Positions 16,488 through 26,045 of a DNA stretch of 64,000 nucleotides are shown here, in pieces (within the stretch, counting starts at the first letter, position 1; each line of letters opens with the position of its first letter). Under the pieces are notes generated by a model that made no database searches, was not told where the DNA came from, and saw nothing but the letters and a program-made list of their open reading frames with translations. Source of the DNA: JAAUUJ01 sp964392245 (GTDB lineage: Bacteria > Cyanobacteriota > Cyanobacteriia > Thermostichales > Thermostichaceae); assembly GCA_964392245.1 (NCBI GenBank), contig CAYMOX010000003.1, positions 1-64,000 on the forward strand. Reading direction: 5' to 3'. The translations under genes and the position numbers were made by a program.

Positions 16488-17372
16488 TCAGGATTTTCTC
16501 CAGGTTGGGAATGGCACATAACTGAGGACAGCCCCGGTCACCTCCGCCAGAAGACTGACAACCCGATAAATGGCCAGGCTTTGTAGCAGGGGACCCGTGG
16601 CGATCAGGGGCTGCAGGATCAAGATCAGGACGGATTCAAACACTCCCAACCCTCCCGGTGCACCGGGGACCACCAGACCCAAAAGCCAAGCTCCGCTGAA
16701 TGCCCCCAGCAACTGCAACCAGCGTGAAGAGGGGAGGGGATGCAACACCAGGATCACCCCTAAAAATCCGCCTCCGCGTAGAAGGATAAACACCAGTTCC
16801 GCCAGGAAGGCTTTCCAGGGATAGACCTGGATTCTGGCAATTTCAGGATGCAGGCGTTGCAAAACACCGTTGACCAGGCGGGGATGAAGACCCACAGCCA
16901 CAAGAGCGAACCCAATCATCTGGAGCAAAACGTAGGGTCCCCGCAAAGTCAAGATCATGCAAAACAGAGCTGCCGCCGCCATGAGCAGGGGTTCTAGCAG
17001 GACACTCAATCCGGCCATCTCCCACGAGATCCCCTCTTCAGTCCCTGCCCTGATCCGGCCCAGAAAATGCCAGATATTCCCCGGAATATATTTGGCAAGA
17101 TTGGTCTGCAGGTAGATCCGTACAGCCCAGTGGGGTGAAACCGATTGCTCCAGGCTGATCAGAATCAGTCCCCAGGCCCAACCTGCCCATGCATGGGCCA
17201 CCACACTTAAACCCAAGCCGACAGCCAGCCCCCACAAGAGATGAGCATCCACCTCAAGAGGGGGGATCTCCTGCCAGTGAGCATGGAAGGTCAGGCCCAG
17301 AAAGAGCAGGGACAGGAGGATCATTCCCCCTTTAAGCAAAAGCTTGAGCCAACCAGTGGTGAGTGTAGACAA
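16488..17372 (-). CDS. YbhN/UPF0104-like flippase-fold membrane protein
   Basis: A 294-residue integral membrane protein with about eight helices. It belongs to the lysylphosphatidylglycerol synthase transmembrane family (UPF0104): AKYIPGNIWHFLGR at 93-106 and PGAPGGLGVFE at 236-246 are its two signature stretches. MprF homologues flip lipids, but this protein lacks the soluble aminoacyl transferase domain, so it is a stand-alone membrane part whose substrate is unknown. Cyanobacteria usually carry such a gene near glycosyltransferases; here no such partner is adjacent. Confidence 0.85.
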   Translation of the reverse strand: MSTLTTGWLKLLLKGGMILLSLLFLGLTFHAHWQEIPPLEVDAHLLWGLAVGLGLSVVAHAWAGWAWGLILISLEQSVSPHWAVRIYLQTNLAKYIPGNIWHFLGRIRAGTEEGISWEMAGLSVLLEPLLMAAAALFCMILTLRGPYVLLQMIGFALVAVGLHPRLVNGVLQRLHPEIARIQVYPWKAFLAELVFILLRGGGFLGVILVLHPLPSSRWLQLLGAFSGAWLLGLVVPGAPGGLGVFESVLILILQPLIATGPLLQSLAIYRVVSLLAEVTGAVLSYVPFPTWRKS

Positions 17373-17407
17373 AACTGAGGCTCAGTTGCAGTCAATTGCA
17401 CTGTGAG

Positions 17408-17668
17408 CTATTGACACTTTGCAGGGTCAGTGGTGATGCTACCATCGGAACACTCAAACTCCTGAAACACCTCCTCTGTTCGCCCATAGCGAGTATCCAC
17501 GGGCACATTATCCAGGGATTTCCCCACCATGGAGTTGAGAGTTGAGATCACAGTTGATCTGGTTTTGAGGCTCACTTGACCTAACCTGCCGGGCAGAACC
17601 TTATCCCCTGCTGCGACAAAAAGCAGGAGCAACAACACAACTAGAGGGGTAATTACTTTCCCAGCCAT
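17408..17668 (-). CDS. conserved cyanobacterial hypothetical, membrane-anchored
   Basis: An 86-residue protein beginning MAGKVITPLVVLLLLLFVAAGDK, a single N-terminal helix, followed by a soluble part with SLKTRSTVISTLNSMVG and an acidic C-terminus. I recognise the pattern from uncharacterised cyanobacterial proteins but know no function. The frame is open upstream to an ATG at 17698; the inner start gives the usual short N-terminus. It is separated from the YbhN-like gene by 35 bases on the same strand and may be co-transcribed with it. Confidence 0.7.
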   Translation of the reverse strand: MAGKVITPLVVLLLLLFVAAGDKVLPGRLGQVSLKTRSTVISTLNSMVGKSLDNVPVDTRYGRTEEVFQEFECSDGSITTDPAKCQ

Positions 17669-17784
17669 CCTGTTCCCTACCTGGTAACTCAACCGCATCC
17701 ATACGTATCATATCTATCTCAAGTTGCTAATTTCCAGAGGGTCGATGCCCGCTGATGGACACAGGATCTGCGGCTGACTTTGCT

Positions 17785-18600
17785 CTATCCCCAGGGATTA
17801 TCAAGGAACGGTGAGGTTGGAGACGGATTCACAGGCTCATCCCAGTAGGAATGTTCCGCTTCGGCAAAGGGATCATCTTGCGGATAAGGTTGATTGACAT
17901 AGGCAGGCTCTTTGGGAACAGGCGTCGGATCCTCAGGCTCAGGATCCTCAAACGGCTTGGGATGAGGCTCAACACCCATGGCTCGTAACTCAGCTGCCTT
18001 TTCTTCTGCCTGGGCCTTCAACTCCTCGAGCCAGGCTTTGTAAGAGGAGACCGTATCAAAGTATTGAGTTGCCTTCCTTTCGTTTTCCTCCACCACACGG
18101 GTTAATTCCTGGTTGCGAACAATGGAGTCTGCCTCCTGGTTGGTCAGGGTCTCGATCGCCTGATTGAGCACAGCTCGGCGGCGCTCTAACTGGGCCACGA
18201 TCTCAGTGAGTTGACGCTCCCGATCACTTAAATTGCGTTCCCGATTTTGGGTTTGCTCCAGTTGAAAACTGGCCTGGCTCAGCTGTTCCCTTAAGTACAT
18301 GACCTGAGGCTCCAGTTCATTGCGCTCCTGCTGCAGTTCAAACACTCGAGTTTCCAGGTCTGCTTTTTCCTGTTGCAGAACCTCCTGCTCATTGACGAGG
18401 CGAGAGTGCAGCTGATTCAGGAAATCAACCTCCATCACCACCTGACTCATCTGGGACACCACTTCCCCTGCCGCCGCCAGATCTTTGGCTAGAGCCTGGC
18501 TTTCACTACTGGACTGTTCCGGAAAAAACTGCTGGATCTGAGTGGTCTCTCTCAGACGTTGCGTAAATTGCCTGATTCGGGCCGAGAAGCTATTGCTCAT
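17785..18600 (-). CDS. coiled-coil hypothetical protein
   Basis: A 271-residue soluble protein. Residues from about 40 to 205 are an almost unbroken coiled coil rich in Gln, Glu and Leu, and the last 65 residues are a disordered acidic proline-rich tail ending in DNPWG. No enzyme motif, signal or membrane helix is present. It is divergent from menF across 129 bases. A structural or scaffold role would fit the composition, but there is no direct evidence for any function. Confidence 0.75.
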   Translation of the reverse strand: MSNSFSARIRQFTQRLRETTQIQQFFPEQSSSESQALAKDLAAAGEVVSQMSQVVMEVDFLNQLHSRLVNEQEVLQQEKADLETRVFELQQERNELEPQVMYLREQLSQASFQLEQTQNRERNLSDRERQLTEIVAQLERRRAVLNQAIETLTNQEADSIVRNQELTRVVEENERKATQYFDTVSSYKAWLEELKAQAEEKAAELRAMGVEPHPKPFEDPEPEDPTPVPKEPAYVNQPYPQDDPFAEAEHSYWDEPVNPSPTSPFLDNPWG

Positions 18601-18729
18601 GGGACGTTGCGGAGGCCTGTGGGCAGCACTGTGCTTTTACACTCTAACATTCCCCTTTCGGTTTCATGTTCAGCGCTTGTCTCAGTTCTGGGGATCGGCG
18701 AGTGATATTATCCTCAAGGGAGAATAACC

Positions 18730-19800
18730 ATGAGCATCAGTTCCGAGCAACTGGCCAGTTTCTTCAGGTATGGAGCCTGGTTTAGTCCTCATCCAGACCA
18801 TATCCTCTTGGCAGGAGGAGTCAAATCCTGGAGCCAGTCACCGTGGCCTGGTCATTACTGTTTTTATGTCCCTGATTTTTTTCTGGAGGAACAAACCCCC
18901 TGGCTCATCCCCGAGTTTGTGCAGGAACTGAAATCAGCAGAATTGCTGCTCAGGCTGCAACAGGATCCGCCTCCAAAACCTGAAATCGACTGGCAACCCC
19001 CAGAAGAGAACCCTTTCCAGCAGGACTTTTTTGCCATTCAAAACCGGATCCGTCAACAGGAATTGCTGAAGGCCGTGCCCATTGTCGTTGAACACGGTAG
19101 GGGTCGAACCGATCAGAGCTTCAAACATTACCTGTTCCAGTCCCTCCTCCAGGTGAAAGATCCCCTGCAGCTCTATGGCCTCTGGGACCCTGAGCAGGGC
19201 ATCATCGGCGGCACTCCAGAAACCCTTTTATTGCAGGAGCACAATCCGCAGGAGCTGATTACCGTTGCCCTGGCGGGAACCCGACCTCGCATCCCAACCC
19301 TCTCCTCAACCCGTCCCTCTTTGCTGTCAGATCCTAAAGAACAACAGGAGCATGCCATTGTGGTTGAGCACATCTGCAAAATTTTTCAGCCCTTAGGCCA
19401 GATTGACTGTGAACCTACGCGGGTACTGACTCTCTCTTTGCTAGAACATCTGGAAACAAAGATCCATATTCAGCTATACCAGCCCATCGCTCTACCCACT
19501 CTGATCCGGCTTTTGCACCCTACCCCCGCCCTCGGAGTCGCCCCCAAAACCCTCGAAAGTTTATCCTGGCTAAAGGGGTTGCATTATCAGGCTGAACGCC
19601 AGCGATTTGGGGCGCCCTTCGGACTCCTTCGACCTGATGGATCCTTTCATGCCGTGGTGGCGATTCGCAATTTGCAATGGCGAAACAACAACTTGAAACT
19701 CGCAGCCGGTTGTGGGGTGGTTGCCTCCAGTCAACTTCAACAGGAATGGCAGGAGTTGCACTCCAAACGGAATTTTGTCAAGGCAATGCTGCAGCTGTAA
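18730..19800 (+). CDS. menF: chorismate-binding enzyme, probable isochorismate synthase MenF
   Basis: The C-terminal half has the chorismate-utilising fold: ALAGTRPR, the catalytic region LHPTPALGVAPK, ERQRFGAPFG and AAGCGVVASS. The HPTPALG stretch favours isochorismate synthase over TrpE or PabB, which have a TGAPK-type motif there, so a role in phylloquinone synthesis is likely. At 356 residues it is about 100 shorter than most cyanobacterial MenF proteins, mainly at the N-terminus, and the usual GG after the HPTPA motif and GWY after ER are altered. The start at 18730 follows GGGAGAATAACC. An intact function is probable but not assured. Confidence 0.75.
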   Translation: MSISSEQLASFFRYGAWFSPHPDHILLAGGVKSWSQSPWPGHYCFYVPDFFLEEQTPWLIPEFVQELKSAELLLRLQQDPPPKPEIDWQPPEENPFQQDFFAIQNRIRQQELLKAVPIVVEHGRGRTDQSFKHYLFQSLLQVKDPLQLYGLWDPEQGIIGGTPETLLLQEHNPQELITVALAGTRPRIPTLSSTRPSLLSDPKEQQEHAIVVEHICKIFQPLGQIDCEPTRVLTLSLLEHLETKIHIQLYQPIALPTLIRLLHPTPALGVAPKTLESLSWLKGLHYQAERQRFGAPFGLLRPDGSFHAVVAIRNLQWRNNNLKLAAGCGVVASSQLQQEWQELHSKRNFVKAMLQL

Positions 19801-19810
19801 ACTCTTTTCG

Positions 19811-20989
19811 TCAAGACTGTAGCTGCTTGAGTTGTGTCATCACCTGCTGCAACCGTTGTTTGAGTTGTTTGTTTTCAACTTCCAGTTTAGAAAGTGAGCT
19901 CACCCGCATGCGTAATTCCAGATTTTCAGCTTCCAGGGTGCGCACTCGGTCCTCCAGCGGAGGCGTAGGAGCGGCAGCAGTAGGCACAGTTTCAATGGGT
20001 TGGGCGGCAGGAGAGGAAAGGGTTGCATTCGCCTGATGCTTGCTATCTCGCAATCCCTGAGCTGCGCGCCGGAGTAAGGCCATCCCCTGAGGATCATCGC
20101 TGGCCTCGAGAGTAGCGGTGCCGAACTGGATCTGGATCTCCAGAATTTGTCCCTGCAACACAAATGGCTCCTGCACCATGCGTAAGCAGCAACGTTCTGC
20201 AGCAATCTGGGCGGCGGGCAGCGTCGTTCCGGAGAGAATCACAATAAACTGCCCTTCGTCATAACGAAACAGATCATCTCCCTCTCGCAAGTTGCCCATC
20301 AGCCGTTGTGTAAACTGATTCAGCAGGGTCTTTTTCTGATCAGGAGCGAGACCGCGACTTAAGGGAGCCAGATTCACCAGTCGGAGAATAAAAAGGCTGA
20401 GGGGCTCAACTTGTGAGCGGCTGTAGGCAATGCATTGGGGCAGCTTATTCACCAAATTCTGGCGTGTGCCAATCAGGGGTTCAGCTTGGCTGAGTGCAGG
20501 CTGGACAGCCTTGAGTTGTCGCCGCCGTCGCACTTCCACGATGCGCAGTCCGGCTCGCACACGCGTCATCAACTCTGCTGCCTGAAAAGGCTTGGAGAGA
20601 AATTCATCGGCTCCAGCCTCTAGAGCCCGCTCCATATTATCGTTGCCTTCGCGAGCGGTCATGATGATGTAGTAAACCCAGGCATACTCTGGCGATTGTC
20701 GGAGCTGCCGACACAGTTCTAGACCATCCAGGTTTGGCATCACCCAATCAGCAATGATCAGGTCTGGCGGAGACTGTCGCACCTGATCCAGAGCAGCAGA
20801 GCCATCCAGAGCATACGAAATCGTACAGCCGTGCTTACCCAGAAAATTAGACAGCATCTCAGCCACCATGTAGCTGTCGTCCACGATCAGGATGCGAGCA
20901 CGCAACCCCCCCGCGCCAGAAAAATCAACCTGAGGCTGTGACGGTAACATATCAACTTGCGGAGTATCAGTTTCAGGTGGCACAGCCAT
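19811..20989 (-). CDS. response regulator with degenerate GGDEF domain
   Basis: A 392-residue cytoplasmic signalling protein. Residues 31-150 are a receiver domain with the acidic pair at 37-38, the phosphoacceptor Asp81 in IIADWVMPNLDG, and Lys133 in LSKPF. Residues of about 170-310 resemble a GGDEF domain, but the signature reads RYDEGQF, so cyclic-di-GMP synthesis is not expected. The final 60 residues form a coiled coil after a Pro/Ala linker. It converges on menF with 10 bases between the stops. The output is unknown and no histidine kinase is nearby. Confidence 0.88.
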   Translation of the reverse strand: MAVPPETDTPQVDMLPSQPQVDFSGAGGLRARILIVDDSYMVAEMLSNFLGKHGCTISYALDGSAALDQVRQSPPDLIIADWVMPNLDGLELCRQLRQSPEYAWVYYIIMTAREGNDNMERALEAGADEFLSKPFQAAELMTRVRAGLRIVEVRRRRQLKAVQPALSQAEPLIGTRQNLVNKLPQCIAYSRSQVEPLSLFILRLVNLAPLSRGLAPDQKKTLLNQFTQRLMGNLREGDDLFRYDEGQFIVILSGTTLPAAQIAAERCCLRMVQEPFVLQGQILEIQIQFGTATLEASDDPQGMALLRRAAQGLRDSKHQANATLSSPAAQPIETVPTAAAPTPPLEDRVRTLEAENLELRMRVSSLSKLEVENKQLKQRLQQVMTQLKQLQS

Positions 20990-21159
20990 GTTAAAAAGTT
21001 GCGAAAAATACCTTTCTAGCCTTACCCTACAGCTTCTGCCTGGAGCAGTCCAGAGCGGATCACTCTTGACAAAACTTTAGGAGAAGAAAGTGAATAAATG
21101 CTTGAGAAGTTCCCTTAATAGGTTACCCCATTTTTTCTGTTATCGAACTGGCGCGCACC

Positions 21160-22239
21160 CTATTCTTCGATTTCCCACACATCTTCAATGATCTCTTCCA
21201 CAGAGCGAGGATGGGGAGGACGAACGACGAGCAGCACCTGTCCCCATAAAGGTTGGGTAGGGGTCTCGTCAAACCAGGCCACCCGCAACTCATGGTCCTC
21301 TTCCACCAAATAGTACTGATCGGCATGCCAATCCCGCTCCCCTCGATCCACCACCAGGAGATCGGTTTCATCGATAAGGGGGGTTTCACTCACCTGCTCA
21401 AACTGAATTTCCAGCTGCTGGGAGCTGATCACAATCGCCACCGGATCCGCAGCCTTGAGCAGCAATGGCCAGCCGGGTAAGGCAATCCAGGCGCTGCTTC
21501 TCTCTATCTGCATCATCCGAAAGGGACCCACGGGATCAACCCAGGGCACAGCTTTTAGAGCGGCTGTGGTCAAGGGCCATTCCCCCACCACCGGCAGGAT
21601 ACGGGGTAGTTCCTCCTGGGATTCCAGCCGATAGAGGGCAAGATGGGGAGCCTGCATACGTGGAGAGGCTTGAAAATGGGTCAGGAGAGATTCCACCTGC
21701 TGACGTGCCGTCTCACTGCTGACAAACTGTAGGGCCTTGGCAATCATGCGGGAGCGTTCTGACCACTCCTCCATCTGCTGCGCTAACCGCCAATAGCGAT
21801 GAGCTACACGATCGCCGGTACTGGTGGTAAATCCCGGCGGTAGCTCTCGTCTTTGTCCACCCTTGAGCACCCTCACGATCTCGTGGGCCTCCTGGGCATG
21901 CAGGTTTTTTTCTTGGACCAGGGTTGCTGCACCCATGCGGTCGACCTGAGGCAAGAGGCGAAACTCATAGAGAATGTCACTGCCTTTGTCTGCAAAGAAG
22001 TCCAGCACCTCAGGGGGGGCACCGCTACTCACCAGCCCAGTAAATACCTGGCTGCCCACGATCAGCTGGTGCTGCTGCCCGGGCTCAAAGCCAGACTCCT
22101 CAAAGATCTGCTGCGGGGTATAACCGGCCTTTTGCAAGGCTTGACAATATTGTCCCCAGTCGGCCCAGTTTCCTTCACGGCGGCGCAATGCTTCCAGAAG
22201 GGTCAGAGCCTCAGTTTGATCAGGCGGAGACTGAGTCAT
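21160..22239 (-). CDS. raf1: Rubisco accumulation factor 1
   Basis: Raf1 is a dimeric chaperone that helps cyanobacterial and plant Rubisco large subunits assemble. This 359-residue protein has the expected N-terminal alpha domain (EGNWADWGQYCQALQKAGYT, EESGFEP, DILYEFRLL), a flexible linker near residues 190-205, and a C-terminal beta domain that ends with a short acidic tail (EEIIEDVWEIEE). The length is normal. It stands alone: no rbcLXS or carboxysome gene is within the window, as is usual for raf1. Confidence 0.93.
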   Translation of the reverse strand: MTQSPPDQTEALTLLEALRRREGNWADWGQYCQALQKAGYTPQQIFEESGFEPGQQHQLIVGSQVFTGLVSSGAPPEVLDFFADKGSDILYEFRLLPQVDRMGAATLVQEKNLHAQEAHEIVRVLKGGQRRELPPGFTTSTGDRVAHRYWRLAQQMEEWSERSRMIAKALQFVSSETARQQVESLLTHFQASPRMQAPHLALYRLESQEELPRILPVVGEWPLTTAALKAVPWVDPVGPFRMMQIERSSAWIALPGWPLLLKAADPVAIVISSQQLEIQFEQVSETPLIDETDLLVVDRGERDWHADQYYLVEEDHELRVAWFDETPTQPLWGQVLLVVRPPHPRSVEEIIEDVWEIEE

Positions 22240-22476
22240 GGCAGCAATACAATCCTCACGATGGATCTCAAAGTATATTCAGGGTAACTCAGGTGCGGAC
22301 AGCCCAAACGTCTTGAGCTATCCCTCAGAGATACTGAAGGTGCTCCCAAGCGGATCAGTCGGGTGGATGGGAGGCAAGAGAAGAAGTAGGGGTTCCGAGT
22401 TCCCCAACGAAGCGCAGTAGAATGAGGGCGCTTACGTTTGCATTGAGGTCGTGGCCTTGCATTTGTGGGTTCAGCA

Positions 22477-23994
22477 ATGCTGATTACTGCCGAGGACCTG
22501 ATGGCCTTTCACCGCTGTCGGCGATTGCCCTATCTGGAAAGGCACGGCCCCCAGGCAGCAAAGCTGGACGCGAATGATCTGATCCTGCAATTGCGTTGGG
22601 AGCGGGAGCAGTTACGGCAACAGATCCAGCAAGAACTACCGGGCATTGTCCTGGAACGGGAGGATTCCTCCGGTCCCCCTGCTGCTCTCACTCAGCTCTC
22701 TGCTCTGGAAGCGGCGACGCAGGACCAGATGGCCCTGGCCAGCGAGCGCATTTATCGAGGGGAACTGCGGGGTCAGATCCTGGAGAATGAAACCGTTGGG
22801 GTGGTGGTGAAACTGGATCTGCTGCTCCGGCAAACCTGGATTGATGGCACAAGCTATTACATCCCCGTCGAGATTCGCACCGGCAAACGACTGAAATCTG
22901 AATATGAGCTGGCTCTGGCTCTCCAGTCGCTTGTCCTGGGAACTCATCAGCCGATCTTACCCACCTGGGGGTACGTGATCCTGCGGGATGGACGCTGGCA
23001 GGAGGTACAGTTACGCAAACGGTTTGCCCAGATCCTCACTTTATTGCAGGAGTTCCTGCAGGGGGTGGCCGAAGCCGTTATGCCTCAGGTTTACATGGCT
23101 CGCAGTCGCTGTGGACTCTGTCATTGGCGGGAGTTCTGTCGCCAGCAGGCAGCTCATACCGATCCGCTGACGCTTCTCCCGGGGGTGACCGGCAGCCGTC
23201 ATCCACTTTTGCAAACTGCTGGGATTCACTCCATTGAAGCGCTGGCAGCCGCTGCGCCAGAAGATCTGCAGGCGATTCCAGGGTTGGGTGCCAAGGTGGC
23301 CTTGCAACTGGTCAGGCAGGCCCAGGCCACGGTGGAGCAACGGGCCATCTGGATCGACTGGATCAGTCCCCATCATCTTCCTGCCGCAGGGGTTGAACTG
23401 TACTTTGATATCGAAGCCGATCCCCAGCATGATGTTTCTTACCTCTTGGGAGTACTGGTGGTGGATCAGGAGCAGGGCACCTCTCATTATCAGGCCTGTA
23501 TGGCTACGGATCCGGCGGAAGAGTCCCTGAACTGGTTCCGGTTTTTAGATCTGGTGGATGATTATCCCGACGCCCCCATTTTTCACTTTCATGCCTTTGA
23601 GATCCACAGCTGCCGCAAACTGGCAGAACGCCATCGTAGCGGGTTAAGACGCCTCAAACTGCTGCTCTCTCGCTTCATCGATTTGCACGAATTAATTACC
23701 CGTCATCTCGTCCTGCCGATCGAAAGTTATTCCCTCAAACATATTGCCCGCTGGATGGGATTTGAGTGGAGGCAGTCCAATGCCAATGGGGCCCAATCCA
23801 TCTACTGGTACAGTCAGTGGTTGCAGACAGGGGATCCCTCGTTTCTAGAGCTCCTGACCACCTATAACGAAGATGACTGCCAGGCCACTCTGCATCTCAA
23901 ACAATGGCTGGTTACCCAGTTGCAGCAGCAAAGGCCCACGACCCCAGGGTCAGAGTTTCCCCGTTTTCGGCCACCCAGGGCCGTGGGTCGGTAG
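22477..23994 (+). CDS. TM0106-family RecB-like nuclease
   Basis: The N-terminal half is a RecB/Cas4-like PD-(D/E)xK nuclease (HRCRRLPYLERHG, VEIRTGKRLKSEYELALAL) with the cysteine cluster CGLCHWREFC near residue 210. This is followed by a helix-hairpin-helix stretch (LQAIPGLGAKVALQLV) and a C-terminal RNase H-like exonuclease fold (ELYFDIEADP, YNEDDC). This order defines the TM0106 family of unknown function, presumed DNA or RNA repair. ATG 22477 or the in-frame GTG at 22465 may be the start. About 505 residues is normal. No cas gene or repeat array accompanies it. Confidence 0.88.
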   Translation: MLITAEDLMAFHRCRRLPYLERHGPQAAKLDANDLILQLRWEREQLRQQIQQELPGIVLEREDSSGPPAALTQLSALEAATQDQMALASERIYRGELRGQILENETVGVVVKLDLLLRQTWIDGTSYYIPVEIRTGKRLKSEYELALALQSLVLGTHQPILPTWGYVILRDGRWQEVQLRKRFAQILTLLQEFLQGVAEAVMPQVYMARSRCGLCHWREFCRQQAAHTDPLTLLPGVTGSRHPLLQTAGIHSIEALAAAAPEDLQAIPGLGAKVALQLVRQAQATVEQRAIWIDWISPHHLPAAGVELYFDIEADPQHDVSYLLGVLVVDQEQGTSHYQACMATDPAEESLNWFRFLDLVDDYPDAPIFHFHAFEIHSCRKLAERHRSGLRRLKLLLSRFIDLHELITRHLVLPIESYSLKHIARWMGFEWRQSNANGAQSIYWYSQWLQTGDPSFLELLTTYNEDDCQATLHLKQWLVTQLQQQRPTTPGSEFPRFRPPRAVGR

Positions 23995-24083
23995 AGACTG
24001 GTGTGATGAAAGGAGTCTTGATAGTCTGGAGGAGAAGCCAGTGCGGGTTCTGATCCCCTGGTCCCATTCCTCTAATCCCCTTT

Positions 24084-25328
24084 ATGAATCTCAATCCCTC
24101 CTCCCCTGACGATAACGAAATTAACCTGCGGCCCGCCCAACTGGGGGATCTGGAGGTGATCGAGTCTCTGTTTGTGGAAGCCTTTGCTGAAGAGTACGGT
24201 AGCCGTTCTGTAGATATTGCCGCTCAGATCCGGCGCTTGCGGAAATGGTACGGCCCCCTCAAGGTCTTGAGTATGTTCCCCAACCGTTTTCAGCACATGT
24301 TCACGGTGCATGTGGCGGAACAGGGAGGAGAGATCAAAGGCGCGATTCAGGTTTCCCCCTTTAACCACTCCCGCAGCACCTGGCGAGTGGATCATGTAGC
24401 GGTTGCCACCCATGCTCAACGTCAGGGGATCGGGGGACGCCTACTCCGCCACTGTATGAAGCATTTCCGCGAAGCCCGCACCTGGATCCTGGAGGTGAAT
24501 ATTCATAATCGTGGAGCGCTGGGGTTGTATCGCCACACGGGGTTCCAGCCGATTGCTCAGATCACCTACTGGTCGCTTTCTCCCCAGATTCTGGCCGATC
24601 TGGCCAGCCATGAGCCCGCTATTCCCCATCTCACCCCCGTGAGTGACCGCGATGCCAAGCTGATCTGTCAACTGGACAATGAAGCCATGCCGCCCCTGGT
24701 TCGGCAGGTGTTCGACCGTCGCGATGAAGACTTTCGCTCGGGACCACTGGGGTGGGCTCTGGATCTGGCCAAGCAAAACATCAGTAGCACCGAACGCATC
24801 CAGGCTTATGTGTACGAGCCCGAGCGTAAAGCCGCAATTGGCTATTTCAACCTGAAGCTCTCCCGTACTGGACAGCAGCCCCATGTTGCGCAGTTAACTG
24901 TTCATCCGGCCTATACAGAGCTTTACCCAGTGTTAATCACACAGATGGCCCGGCATACCCAGGCGTACCCCCCCCAGTCCCTGGCCCTGGCTTCCACTGA
25001 TTACCAGCCGGAGCGGGAAGAATTTCTGCTCAAAACCGGAGCCCAGGATATTGAGCGCACCCTGCTCATGTCTCGATCTGTCTGGCATAAGTTGAGAGAG
25101 ATCCGGATGATCCCCGACAACCTGCGCCTCCAGAGTTTACTGCGCTCTCTGCAGGTGAACCAGCCGATTCCAGAACGCATTGACTGTGGCGTCTGGGACT
25201 GGGAAGACGTGGGGCGCGGCGATTGGTGGGAGATCTATCGCTCTCTGGGATCACTGGCGGATTGGCAGGAAGAGAGGCTCTGGTCACGAGGGGCTAATCG
25301 CCATCATTGGCTGACGGGTGACCAATAG
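24084..25328 (+). CDS. GNAT-family N-acetyltransferase, two-domain
   Basis: A 414-residue protein whose first 175 residues are a complete GNAT domain with the acetyl-CoA pyrophosphate loop QRQGIGGRL (about 112-120) and NIHNRGALGLYRHTGF. Residues 185-340 look like a second, degenerate acetyltransferase-like fold (VAQLTVHPAYTEL) without the Q/RxxGxG loop. The substrate is unknown. The downstream membrane protein begins within 20 bases of its stop, so the two are likely co-transcribed. Confidence 0.85.
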   Translation: MNLNPSSPDDNEINLRPAQLGDLEVIESLFVEAFAEEYGSRSVDIAAQIRRLRKWYGPLKVLSMFPNRFQHMFTVHVAEQGGEIKGAIQVSPFNHSRSTWRVDHVAVATHAQRQGIGGRLLRHCMKHFREARTWILEVNIHNRGALGLYRHTGFQPIAQITYWSLSPQILADLASHEPAIPHLTPVSDRDAKLICQLDNEAMPPLVRQVFDRRDEDFRSGPLGWALDLAKQNISSTERIQAYVYEPERKAAIGYFNLKLSRTGQQPHVAQLTVHPAYTELYPVLITQMARHTQAYPPQSLALASTDYQPEREEFLLKTGAQDIERTLLMSRSVWHKLREIRMIPDNLRLQSLLRSLQVNQPIPERIDCGVWDWEDVGRGDWWEIYRSLGSLADWQEERLWSRGANRHHWLTGDQ

Positions 25329-25344
25329 ATCCCGGAAGCCCCTT

Positions 25345-25986
25345 ATGCATCTAAAGCTGACTCTCGCCCTGGTGGCTGGTGGCTGTGCTCTCGCCATCGG
25401 GGCTATGTTTTGGGTGTTGGGAGGGCTGGATCCCCTCCAGATTCAAACCTGGGTGATGCAAACTGGCCATTGGGGGCCGTTGATCTACTGTTTGATCTAT
25501 TTCATTGCAACTCTTTTCATCCTGCCTTCCACAGCCCTGAATCTGCTGGCGGGTGCTCTATTTGGCCCCTGGCTGGGAACCTTATGGACAACCTTGGCCG
25601 CAGTGAGTGCAGCTCTGGCCGCCTTTCACTTTAGCCGTACCACTGGCCGCATCCGTGTTCAACACCGTCTCCAGGGCTACTGGCAGTGGTTAGATCAAGA
25701 ACTGCAACGGGGAGGCTGGCTGTACATCTTTGCGATCCGACTGCTCCCGATCATGCCTTACGGATTGGTCAATCTGGCAGCAGGCCTAACATCCGTTCGG
25801 ACTTCAGATTACCTGCTGGGAACGATTACAGGCACAGCTCTGGGGGCCTTTCCTTTTGTCTATCTGGGGAGTACTGGATTGAAAGCAGTGACAACCGGGG
25901 ATGTCTTGCCTCTCTTGACAGCCTTGCTTTTGTTGAGCGTCCTGATCGCAGGATCCACCTGGTATCGACAGCAGCGGAAACAATAA
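25345..25986 (+). CDS. TVP38/TMEM64 (VTT/DedA-like) membrane protein
   Basis: A membrane protein of about 213 residues with the VTT core: YFIATLFILPSTALNLLAGALFG on helix 2 in part, then FAIRLLPIMPYGLVNLAAGLT, the signature of TVP38/DedA proteins, which are thought to be lipid scramblases or transporters. I chose ATG 25345 because it does not overlap the upstream gene; an in-frame GTG at 25318 would overlap it by 11 bases and add 9 residues. No soluble domain is present. Confidence 0.87.
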   Translation: MHLKLTLALVAGGCALAIGAMFWVLGGLDPLQIQTWVMQTGHWGPLIYCLIYFIATLFILPSTALNLLAGALFGPWLGTLWTTLAAVSAALAAFHFSRTTGRIRVQHRLQGYWQWLDQELQRGGWLYIFAIRLLPIMPYGLVNLAAGLTSVRTSDYLLGTITGTALGAFPFVYLGSTGLKAVTTGDVLPLLTALLLLSVLIAGSTWYRQQRKQ

Positions 25987-26045
25987 ACAGGGGACACAAT
26001 CACTGCATCCCCCACTTCAGATGATTTCAGGATCCGATTTGAATG

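Noticed and set aside
22477..23994. RecB/Cas4-like nuclease as a sign of a CRISPR system
   Set aside because: Domain order is the TM0106 family, no repeat-spacer array and no cas gene are in the window.
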